The notes under the pieces are model-generated. The model made no database searches. It saw only the letters and a list, made by a program, of their open reading frames with translations, and had not been told where the DNA came from. A DNA stretch of 64,000 nucleotides from Haloarcula hispanica ATCC 33960. GTDB taxonomy: Archaea > Halobacteriota > Halobacteria > Halobacteriales > Haloarculaceae. Every line of letters begins with the position of its first letter. Positions within the stretch are counted from its first letter, which is position 1. Location of the stretch: positions 62,001 through 126,000 of the forward strand of contig NC_015943.1 in NCBI RefSeq assembly GCF_000223905.1, read 5' to 3'. This document shows positions 57,856-64,000 of this stretch, piece by piece. The position numbers and the translations under genes are program-made.

Positions 57856-58619
57856 TGAGACCACCGTGCAAGTGTTGACTGCTCGCGAGCAGTGTCCACG
57901 GGGCAGAGAAAGCGCCACTTGTATCGCTCACGGATCGACTTGTCCTCGCGGTTGCTTGCCTGTCCCGGTTCACGGTAGCCCGTACAGGTCCAGCCCTTGT
58001 CTTTCAGTGCCCGAACCATCGCGCCATCATAGTCCGAGCGTACCCACGTCAACAAGAAGCGAGTGTTACGGTCGTCACTCTGCAAGAATCGCTCCTGTGA
58101 GCGGGCTAGCGCCGCCGACGCGAGGTTTGGCATCCGAACGCCCATGCAGATACGCGCGGCCTCGACGAGCGAGTCCCCAGAAATCACCTCACTGTCAACG
58201 ACTGGTGTGTCCGTCGACGGAAGCACCCGCCGGGCGGTCGCTCGAATCTCCGCTGGAAGACTGTCGATCTCGACGGGCTCGGGACAGAGCTGGCCGTCGA
58301 CGCCGTACCGGATTCGCTTCTTCGAGATGAGCGGGTAGCGGTACGTGATAGCCCCGACTAGCGAGTCCTGAAAGTACATCCCATGGTGAGCGAGATTGAC
58401 CGACGGCAGTGACCCCATGTAGGAGTGGTGCGCCTCGTACACGGCGGCCGCTGTTTCTCTGTCGATTGGCTCCACGCCGACATGATCGGCAAATCGAATC
58501 CCGAGAGGTGCCGTGAACGGGTCGCCGTTGGCGTGAATCGGACAGGAACACTCCCCTGTGTCTGCTGGCGGGCGATGCTGGAACGACTGTGTTCGCGTCG
58601 ATGCTGAGTGTGTGGACAT
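57852..58619 (-). CDS. Mom-like (GNAT-fold) DNA-modification candidate
   Basis: 255 residues. After a variable N-terminus with CSCPIHANG comes AAAVYEAHHSYMGSLPSVNL, then HHGMYFQDSLVGAITYRYPL, LVEAARICMGVRMPNLASAA, FLLTWVRSDYDGAMVRALKD and GWTCTGYREP. The order (H-x-Y-x-G near the start, G-x-F/Y-x-x-x-LVG strand, then YD..V/GxVYxxxGW) resembles the Mu Mom family of acyltransferase-like adenine modifiers. Identification is by pattern only. If right, it would modify adenines in the plasmid's own DNA against restriction. Deleted from copy A. Abuts H element 33. Confidence 0.45.
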   Translation of the reverse strand: MSTHSASTRTQSFQHRPPADTGECSCPIHANGDPFTAPLGIRFADHVGVEPIDRETAAAVYEAHHSYMGSLPSVNLAHHGMYFQDSLVGAITYRYPLISKKRIRYGVDGQLCPEPVEIDSLPAEIRATARRVLPSTDTPVVDSEVISGDSLVEAARICMGVRMPNLASAALARSQERFLQSDDRNTRFLLTWVRSDYDGAMVRALKDKGWTCTGYREPGQASNREDKSIRERYKWRFLCPVDTAREQSTLARWSQ

Positions 58620-58647
58620 CCTCGCACCCGCCAGAGGAACAGAAAAT
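58620..58647 (-). promoter_or_regulatory. H element 33 (CCTCT/GAGG stem)
   Basis: Minus strand: ATTTTCTGT, CCTCT / ggcgggtgc / GAGG, abutting the ATG of the Mom-like gene. No counterpart in copy A (deleted). Confidence 0.82.
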
Positions 58648-58657
58648 CGCTATCGAG

Positions 58658-59122
58658 TTACCACGGGGTTATCACAATGCCTGCGTCGGGACCTTCGATA
58701 TACACTGGTTCGCACCCTCAGTAGAAGATCGTGAACCGCTCAGGCTGATACGCAGGATGCTTCGCAAGCGTTGCGATTGCACGGCTCACGTCGGCTGGCG
58801 GGAACTGTGGCTCGCCCGACCGGAGTGCAAGGCGGCCAGACTGGAGTGGCCCCCACGACTGGAACTGGTAGTCAGCTGGGGGTGTGAACGTTTCTCGGGC
58901 TGTTGCCACAAGATACTCAGCACCGTCGACAACCTGTGCGGCTATCGGATACCGGGCAGATTCCGGGCGAACAGTGATAGCTCCATCGAGCGCGGGGACC
59001 ACTTCATCTTGCCAGACAAACGCCGATGGTGGCTTGACGACTGGAATTGGTTGCTCGTCGACGGGCGATTCGCTGCTGTTCGTGGCTGATCCGTCACGGG
59101 CTTTGGAGGTTGGTTCTGTCAT
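58658..59122 (-). pseudogene. Element-led protein truncated by TGA (copy B)
   Basis: From ATG 59122 the frame reads MTEPTSKARDGSATNSSESP to PERFTIFY and stops at TGA (58718-58720). Reading through, GCEPVYIEGPDAGIVITPW follows to TAA 58658. This matches the C-terminal module of the gene at 59158-59838 (YTIYFRGHTALYLEGPRGGI), where Arg (CGA) stands in place of the TGA. So a C-to-T change made a nonsense codon. A 134-residue protein lacking the last strand may still be made. Confidence 0.65.
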
Positions 59123-59150
59123 CCTTGCACCCGCCAGAGGAACAGAAAAC
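59123..59150 (-). promoter_or_regulatory. H element 34 (CCTCT/AGG stem), copy B of H14
   Basis: Minus strand: GTTTTCTGT, CCTCT / ggcgggtgca / AGG; the right arm is weakened by G-to-A compared with H14. Confidence 0.78.
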
Positions 59151-59157
59151 CGCCGTC

Positions 59158-59838
59158 TCAGTCGAGGCCGGGGAGTCGTTCAGCAATGATGATGCCGCCC
59201 CTCGGCCCCTCCAAGTACAGTGCTGTGTGCCCTCGGAAATAGATGGTGTAGCGGTCCGGAACGTACTGATGTCCGGTCGAAAGCGTCGCGATAGCCTTCG
59301 ACAAGATCCGCGCCGAGAACAGTGAGTCGCCGTTGTGGTTCGACAGGCGGCCGGATTGGAGTGGGTCCCAGCTGTCGAACTCGTGGTCCGCTGGTGGCGT
59401 CAGTGTTGTCCGGGCCGTTGCGATCAGGTAGTCAGCCCCGTCGACAACTTTCGCGGCGGTGTTCGTTACGTCTGGAATGAATTCCACATTCCCCCCGAAG
59501 TCGGTCATCGGCTCGTTGTCCCAGCGCAATGCTTCTGGATGGCCGTCTACCGGCACCGGCGGGCCTCGGAACCCCTCGCTTCGGATATGTGATTTTGCTT
59601 TGCTCTCGCAACCGAATGTCTCCCCGCAGGTACACTCGAACGATTCGTCGTTGCGGTAGTAACCGTCGGTATCCTGTGAGCGGACGAGTTCACCGTCGTC
59701 ATCCATGTAGATGGTGTCGACATACCCCCACGAATACGACACTTCGATCTCGTGCTCCTGTCCGGGCTTGCTGAAGTCGAAGCCGGCTTGCTGGTCTGGC
59801 TGTCCGTCCTGCGTCTGAGTCGGATCAGTTTCCGTCAT
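59158..59838 (-). CDS. Element-led protein with C-terminal conserved module (copy B)
   Basis: 226 residues, partner of 31226-31906, MTETDPTQTQDGQPDQQAGF. CTCGETFGCESKAKSHIRSE is unchanged and few substitutions are visible. The reading frame continues upstream into the DUF6884 gene region without a Met of its own, so the ATG next to H element 35 is taken. Confidence 0.75.
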   Translation of the reverse strand: MTETDPTQTQDGQPDQQAGFDFSKPGQEHEIEVSYSWGYVDTIYMDDDGELVRSQDTDGYYRNDESFECTCGETFGCESKAKSHIRSEGFRGPPVPVDGHPEALRWDNEPMTDFGGNVEFIPDVTNTAAKVVDGADYLIATARTTLTPPADHEFDSWDPLQSGRLSNHNGDSLFSARILSKAIATLSTGHQYVPDRYTIYFRGHTALYLEGPRGGIIIAERLPGLD

Positions 59839-59866
59839 CCTCTCACCCGACAGAGGAACAGAAAAT
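59839..59866 (-). promoter_or_regulatory. H element 35 (CCTCT/AGAGG stem), copy B of H13
   Basis: Minus strand: ATTTTCTGT, CCTCT / gtcgggtg / AGAGG, abutting ATG 59838. Confidence 0.87.
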
Positions 59867-59881
59867 CGCCCGACATAGCGT

Positions 59882-59912
59882 GTAACCAACAGACGCGATG
59901 AGTGTTGGTTAA
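59882..59912. promoter_or_regulatory. TTAACCAACA ... TGTTGGTTA palindrome, copy 4
   Basis: Arms at 59882-59891 and 59903-59912, matching 31151-31181 in copy A; the outermost pair is lost on one side. Confidence 0.72.
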
Positions 59913-59938
59913 CACAGTCGGTATCGTGGGTTTGCGTG

Positions 59939-60784
59939 CTATCCACCCTGTTCTCCTTCCCCGCCGTCGGTCGCAAGACTCGTTTGTCTCGTGGCAAGGA
60001 ACCGTTCGGGGACGTTCTCGAATGCATCCAGCCCTGCCTGCTCAGTCCCCTCGACGTCGACGCCACTGTGGCCTGTTTGCCACGTAGCAGAGTCACGCTC
60101 GAAGCCCCCGTCAAAGGCCGAGAGTTCTGATCGTCGGGCTGGAGCCGCTGCTGACGAGAGTTCTTCGACGCGGTCTGAAAGCCAGTCCATCTGGTCGAAC
60201 ATCCCGTCGAAGTCACGCTCCTGGAAGGGGAAGCGGACTGTCGCTTTCGGCGGAAGGGAAGTGTACGTCTCTCGCCCAGCCCGAATCGCAGTTGGTCGGC
60301 CGTCGAAGATGTCGCGCTCACGCAGCGCGTCGACGTAGTCGCTGCCGGCCAGAACGACCAACTCCCGACAGGGTGACTCCTGTTGCTCGGCAGCGTATGG
60401 TTGCCGGAGCCAATCACCAAGAGACGAGTGGACACGGAGCGCCCAGCGGTCAAGGCGGGTTTCGACCTGTTCCCCTGACGGCAGCCAATAATTGGCTTCT
60501 CCCTCGATGGGGTCGCCGCGCAGGTCCTCGATGGTCGTATCGTACGGGGCGACCGTCTGCCGAGGCATCAAGATCCCGTGTTCTGCAGAGAGAACCGCCC
60601 AGGTGTTCGCTTGCCGGTCAGCGGTTCGAGCCCACTGGACAGCTGCCTCAGCATATGATCGCTTGACCGCAAAGTACGACGAAGTGTAGAGGTCCCGAGC
60701 TTCAGCTGGATCGTCGGTTTTCGCGTCGCCGCATCCGATGAGTACGAAGCGGCCACGAGTTCGCTCAGTCTGTGCAGTAGTCAT
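59939..60784 (-). CDS. DUF6884-like protein (copy B)
   Basis: 281 residues, partner of 30279-31124. VLIGCGDAKTDDPAEARDLY has Asp for Asn after the core CG; the LSAEHGILMPRQTVAPY motif and C-terminal tail are unchanged. Intact. Function unknown. Confidence 0.75.
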   Translation of the reverse strand: MTTAQTERTRGRFVLIGCGDAKTDDPAEARDLYTSSYFAVKRSYAEAAVQWARTADRQANTWAVLSAEHGILMPRQTVAPYDTTIEDLRGDPIEGEANYWLPSGEQVETRLDRWALRVHSSLGDWLRQPYAAEQQESPCRELVVLAGSDYVDALRERDIFDGRPTAIRAGRETYTSLPPKATVRFPFQERDFDGMFDQMDWLSDRVEELSSAAAPARRSELSAFDGGFERDSATWQTGHSGVDVEGTEQAGLDAFENVPERFLATRQTSLATDGGEGEQGG

Positions 60785-60788
60785 CTGT

Positions 60789-60817
60789 CTCCCTCGCCTT
60801 ACAGGGAGTCACAAAAT
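60789..60817 (-). promoter_or_regulatory. H element 36 (CTCCCT/AGGGAG stem), copy B of H12
   Basis: Minus strand: ATTTTGTGA, CTCCCT / gtaaggcg / AGGGAG. The stem is kept while the loop has lost GGGTG, the most divergent loop of all. Marks the outer end of copy B. Confidence 0.8.
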
Positions 60818-61409
60818 CAGGATTTGATAGTCCGGGTTAGTTGGGATTGGCTTGATTACCGACCTAAAGAGTTAGTTCTGCATTCGGATAAACCGGCCTG
60901 TCAAATCATGAAAAGCAAGTCTCAGTCGATCACATCGACAGCCGCGTAACCCCGTTTGATGACGGTGGACCAAACCGAACTAGCTGTGGAGCATCTTCGA
61001 ACCGCTGGTGAGCATGATTTTCGGGATGGACCGTCGCTGTCGGCGGCGGACTGCCGCCGACGCGACAGTGTCACCACTGACGATCGCTGTCCGGCCCGAT
61101 GGACAGCTACCGGAAGAACCGGTCGTCAAGTGGTTGATTCGCTGGAACAGACTTGCGGACACCAAGTGCTGTCCAAGCTGCGCGAAGCGTCATTTCGCAG
61201 AATTCCGTGAACGACCACTGTAAGAGGCGGCGCGCCGCCAGACTGCACATCCTCTCCAAGCAGACGCTTACTCTAACCCAATGTGATCGAGTGAGTCTGG
61301 GTTAATTAATTTCTATTTTCAGACAATCCGTCTTAATCGCACAGCCGCCAATCCGAAACCCGTTTATTTCTATCGACAAAAATAGTGTATACACTGGATT
61401 GAATCTCCA
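60818..61409. other. Region with a possible gene relic, promoter of pgs operon
   Basis: A frame from about 60959 begins MTVDQTELAVEHLRTAGEHD and a second frame ends with VVKWLIRWNRLADTKCCPSC and HFAEFRERPL at 61223; each looks coded only in part, so this may be one gene with a frameshift near the GC-rich palindrome CTGTCGGCGGC/GCCGCCGACGCGACAG (about 61038-61068). No family was recognised. The last 150 nt are AT-rich and hold the pgsC promoter. Confidence 0.4.
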
Positions 61410-62621
61410 TTGAATGTGGAGCGGCAGAGAATTAGTATGTTAATCGCTACCGCGATGATGTTGGTTGGTTTAATACTTGGTATTGGTGCCGCTCAGCTTG
61501 CTGGCCTTCGTCTAGGTGGTGTCATCGTTGTGCCGCTAGTTTCGGTGTATTTTCTCCAGAGTTTCGCAACGCTTCCGGTGTTTATCGCTAGTGTCGCTGC
61601 AGCATACTTTTCGCTCCGTATTGTGAAAAATAGATTGCTTGTTTACGGACGCCCGTTGTTTGTCCTCAGTGTGATAATCGGGGCTATTGTACCGGTCCTA
61701 GTATTTAAAATCCTGTCAAACGCTGTTGGAATTGGAGTCGGCCTCTCACAAATCGGATTCATTGGGAGTGTTCTCCCGGGCATCGCAGCGTACAACTACC
61801 ACCGTATAGATGGTGACAAGCGGGTATTAGACATGGTCTGGAGTCTAGCTATTGTATTGTTTTTGAGTGTCGCCGGGATTGCGCTAGTTATTTTCGTTGG
61901 ACTGTCTCCGATTGCGGGAGCACTGCCCCCAGTATTACTCAGTCCCAACTCAGATATCGCTAATGCGTTCGGACTGGTTGTCAACACCGAAGTGGTTCCA
62001 ATAGTAATGTCGGATCTACTGACAGTTGGACTACTTGGACTGGGCATCCTCTTTTCAGAGGGGATCAGATCACGGTATGGACTCCGTGTCGGGGGCGTCA
62101 TCGTAGTCCCACTCATTGTTATTATCGCGTTCCGAAACGGCTGGATGCTTTCTCTATGGGTTGGGACAGCCGTTCTTGCCTACGTTGCCGTGGCGATTGT
62201 CCATTGGTGGACCTTACTGTATGGCAGGGTGTTACTGGGACTTGGAGTCATCATGGGATTGCTAGTGAGCATTTCGGCCACGACAGTGATTCCCGCGCGG
62301 ACTGGACTACTGCCATTTTTTACGGGAATCCTAGGCGGTGTTACAGGCTATAATTTGCACGTCGTCCCGCCGGCAGAACGACGGGCGACTGTATCTGTAA
62401 CTGGCAGTGTCCTTATTCTCGTCACAGCAGTGGCTAGGTTTCTAGTTATACCGCCACAGACTGGATTGCTTGTGTCTGTCTCAGGCAGTCACGTAGCTAT
62501 CGGAGCAGCCGTTTGGCTTATAGCGTTGTATGAGCTATACCATCTTGAGCGAATACGCCCCAACGAGACTATCCCGGCGATTCCAACAGGTGTTGCTGAG
62601 AGAGTGGATGATCAACAGTGA
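61410..62621 (+). CDS. pgsC: PgsC/CapC-like polytopic membrane protein (poly-gamma-glutamate synthesis)
   Basis: 403 residues with about 12 hydrophobic helices in two related halves: both carry a RLGGVIVVPLVSVYFLQ or RVGGVIVVPLIVIIAF segment after LGIGAAQLAGL / LGLGILFSEGIRSRYGL, the repeat pattern of the small PgsC protein fused twice. It overlaps the next gene (62618-62621), whose product is PgsB-like. Together they polymerise and export poly-gamma-glutamate, known from several haloarchaea. ATG at 61410 or Met 10. Confidence 0.75.
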   Translation: MNVERQRISMLIATAMMLVGLILGIGAAQLAGLRLGGVIVVPLVSVYFLQSFATLPVFIASVAAAYFSLRIVKNRLLVYGRPLFVLSVIIGAIVPVLVFKILSNAVGIGVGLSQIGFIGSVLPGIAAYNYHRIDGDKRVLDMVWSLAIVLFLSVAGIALVIFVGLSPIAGALPPVLLSPNSDIANAFGLVVNTEVVPIVMSDLLTVGLLGLGILFSEGIRSRYGLRVGGVIVVPLIVIIAFRNGWMLSLWVGTAVLAYVAVAIVHWWTLLYGRVLLGLGVIMGLLVSISATTVIPARTGLLPFFTGILGGVTGYNLHVVPPAERRATVSVTGSVLILVTAVARFLVIPPQTGLLVSVSGSHVAIGAAVWLIALYELYHLERIRPNETIPAIPTGVAERVDDQQ

Positions 62622-63814
62622 GCCGGAAATGGCTACCAGATCTAGGTGTTGAGACTGCGGGAGAACTTCTTGATTTAGCGAAGGTAAGTGCGATGAACGC
62701 AATCAGTGCTGGTCCAGCTCACCGACAGCGGCTGGACTCAATAGATACCCGTATTGTCGTCTCTGGCGTCCGGGGAAAATCCTCTGCAACGCGGTGGCTC
62801 CATGATGTGTTCCACCGACGTGGCAGCGACACGTTCGCCAAGATTACCGGAGACGAACCTTTTACTCTGCACAACGGGAATAAGCGAAAAATAACAAGAA
62901 GCGAGCAGGTGCGTCTATACGAGAATGAGCGGGAAATCCGGCGGGCCACTGGTGCGGATATTGCCATTGTTGAGAACCAAGGAATTCGGCAATATACGAC
63001 ACGACTAGTTAATGAAGCATTCGTCAGGCCGGACGTGATATTCCTCATTAATGTCAGAGAAGATCATATGGACACGATGGGACGGAACAGAACAGCAATA
63101 GCACGGTCATTATCGCGAGCGGTCTCTGAAAAGACAACGGTGATTGTTGGCGAGTCAAATCCAGCGCTCCGGTCATATCTGACCGCAGAGCTTGAACGAC
63201 GAAATGCGACAGTCAAATATGCTGATCCACCAGACTGGGCAGTTGAGTATCCTGGTTCAGAAGTGGTATTTGGGCTAAATAAGGTGCTCAAAGCACTAGA
63301 TGAGCCTCCGCTTCCAGCCTCCAAAGTAGACCGGAAGCTTTCCACAATGATGCCTGAATGGCAGGTTCTTCCCGACGGTCGAATCTATGACGCTGCAGCT
63401 GTCAATGATGTTCAGAGCACAGAGATCGTCCGCCGCGCACTCATCGGGAACTCCGATACAGTTATTGAACCGCTTGTCAACCTTCGCTCGGATCGTCGTG
63501 GCCGAACCGCCTCATTCCGCCGATACCTTGCCTCGTTAGTGACTGATGGGTATGTCGAGCAGGTACACACGCTCGGAGACGACCAGTATGTCTTCGCAAA
63601 CACGGCTGATTTCTCGGTTCAGAAACACGACGATACAATGCCACCTTCGACGCTACTGGAGGAATTATTCTCTGCCAGTAACCCCGTGTTCCTCATGGGG
63701 AACACTGTTACGGACACTATGCGGAAACTGCAGGCCGAAATTGAAAACCAGACGACCGGGCGGATACCTGCGGCAATCACACAGCAAGGTAGGAGGGACT
63801 TCGACGGTGACTGA
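62618..63814 (+). CDS. pgsB: PgsB/CapB-like poly-gamma-glutamate ligase
   Basis: 398 residues. Mur-ligase-type P-loop IVVSGVRGKSSATRWL (Walker A GVRGKSS 50-56), then TGDEPFTLHNG, DIAIVENQGIRQYTTRLVNE and IFLINVREDHMDTMGR, the NxxxDHxDxxG of this ligase family. The C-terminal part (about 250-398) is less conserved. Membrane-associated amide ligase activating glutamate by phosphorylation. GTG start overlaps the pgsC stop by 4 nt. Confidence 0.82.
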   Translation: MSRKWLPDLGVETAGELLDLAKVSAMNAISAGPAHRQRLDSIDTRIVVSGVRGKSSATRWLHDVFHRRGSDTFAKITGDEPFTLHNGNKRKITRSEQVRLYENEREIRRATGADIAIVENQGIRQYTTRLVNEAFVRPDVIFLINVREDHMDTMGRNRTAIARSLSRAVSEKTTVIVGESNPALRSYLTAELERRNATVKYADPPDWAVEYPGSEVVFGLNKVLKALDEPPLPASKVDRKLSTMMPEWQVLPDGRIYDAAAVNDVQSTEIVRRALIGNSDTVIEPLVNLRSDRRGRTASFRRYLASLVTDGYVEQVHTLGDDQYVFANTADFSVQKHDDTMPPSTLLEELFSASNPVFLMGNTVTDTMRKLQAEIENQTTGRIPAAITQQGRRDFDGD

Positions 63815-64000
63815 GCATAACTTTTCCCGACGAGATTTTATTAAAATATCCAGCCTCGCTGGAACTCTCGGACTAGCAGGTTGCAGTTCAGTCGCTGATC
63901 TCTTTCCAGCATCGGATCCAGCAGGTGACGGCCCACAGTCTACGGGTAATGCCATTACCGGTCGCGTTGTCGATACTGATAGTACACCAGTTGTTGGCGC
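63807..64000 (+). CDS. Tat lipoprotein, probable PgsA/CapA-like, 3' end outside window
   Basis: GTG start overlapping the pgsB stop by 8 nt. Begins VTEHNFSRRDFIKISSLAGT, a twin-arginine signal, then lipobox LGLAGCSS. The mature start has ITGRVVDTDSTPVVGA, a carboxypeptidase-regulatory-like fold. Gene order pgsC-pgsB-this gene suggests the CapA/PgsA member of the poly-gamma-glutamate synthase, but the catalytic part lies beyond the window. Confidence 0.6.
   Translation, partial: MTEHNFSRRDFIKISSLAGTLGLAGCSSVADLFPASDPAGDGPQSTGNAITGRVVDTDSTPVVG

Larger units (their letters stand above)
48615..60817 (-). repeat. Large inverted duplication, copy B
   Basis: Inverted relative of 30245-43144. It keeps the Mom-like gene (57852-58619), the uninterrupted SWIM gene (50625) and the readable frame at 51002, which are damaged in A. 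It has its own insertions at 53176-54755 and lacks those of A. End points coincide with H element 36 and the stop of the 87-residue gene. Confidence 0.9.

Noticed and set aside
8293-58720. Recoding of in-frame TAG (8293, 11583, 33506) or TGA (58718) as pyrrolysine or selenocysteine
   Set aside because: Each lies in a gene with other lesions or a duplicate with a sense codon; no recoding signals or machinery seen, and haloarchaea are not known to use either.
1-64000. CRISPR array, rRNA or tRNA genes
   Set aside because: No regularly spaced repeats of 28-37 nt with unique spacers and no recognisable rRNA or tRNA features were found by reading.

Overview
The window is haloarchaeal (class Halobacteria, Haloarcula-like in style). 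Predicted proteins are strongly acidic and rich in Asp/Glu, CDS are GC-rich, many starts are leaderless or overlap by 4 nt (ATGA/GTGA), and genes with archaeal machinery are present: TFIIB-type TFB factors, an Orc1/Cdc6 AAA+ protein, PCNA, an RPA-like protein, halocyanin and an ISH3-family IS. An origin, a coupling-protein remnant, an ArdC-like protein, many toxin-antitoxin (TA) loci and heavy gene decay point to a megaplasmid or integrated plasmid region, not core chromosome. No rRNA, tRNA or CRISPR array was seen.

Layout. 0-17 kb: VapBC, zinc-ribbon genes, an RPA-like gene, an HTH/PIN pair, a broken halocyanin, a second VapBC, GC-rich structured non-coding DNA and a truncated conjugation ATPase cut by a 367-bp element with perfect 19-bp inverted ends. 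17-24 kb: a Fic/Doc-like gene, a compact operon of membrane protein, short SMC/Rad50-like ATPase and winged-helix protein, a TumE-like TA locus and a third VapBC. 23.5-30 kb: accessory genes including a PCNA paralogue, an ArdC-like antirestriction protein and a beta-propeller lipoprotein. 30.2-43.1 kb (copy A) and 48.6-60.8 kb (copy B) are a large diverged inverted duplication. It carries a TFB, SWIM zinc-finger proteins, an adenine-methylase-like protein, a DUF6884-like protein and many small proteins. Between the copies (43.1-48.6 kb) lie a replication origin with ORB-like repeats and an orc1 gene truncated by an ISH3-family IS. 61.4-64 kb: poly-gamma-glutamate type capsule genes (pgsC-, pgsB-like and a Tat lipoprotein).

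The most striking signal is a short cis element found 36 times, always at the head of an accessory gene or gene block: a box ATTTTSTGT followed directly by a small inverted repeat with a G-rich loop (often GGCGGGTG). Stem arms change in a compensatory way between copies (CCTCT/AGAGG, CTCCCT/AGGGAG, TTCTCT/AGAGAA, GGCCGC/GCGGCC, CCCC/GGGG, GTTCCT/AGGAAC). In one class the start codon follows the stem directly, which puts the ATTTTSTGT box at about -28, the archaeal TATA-box position for a leaderless transcript. In a second class a further ~30 nt leader follows. The elements tie the PCNA, ArdC, methylase, SWIM, TFB and Mom-like genes into one apparent regulon, and the regulon encodes its own TFB twice. 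In this document these are called H elements (H1-H36).

The two duplicated copies are decaying in complementary ways. Copy A lost a Mom-like gene by deletion between 6-bp direct repeats, has a 7-bp tandem duplication in one gene and a 600-bp insertion with 9-bp target duplication in another. Copy B keeps those genes but has a premature TGA in a different one.
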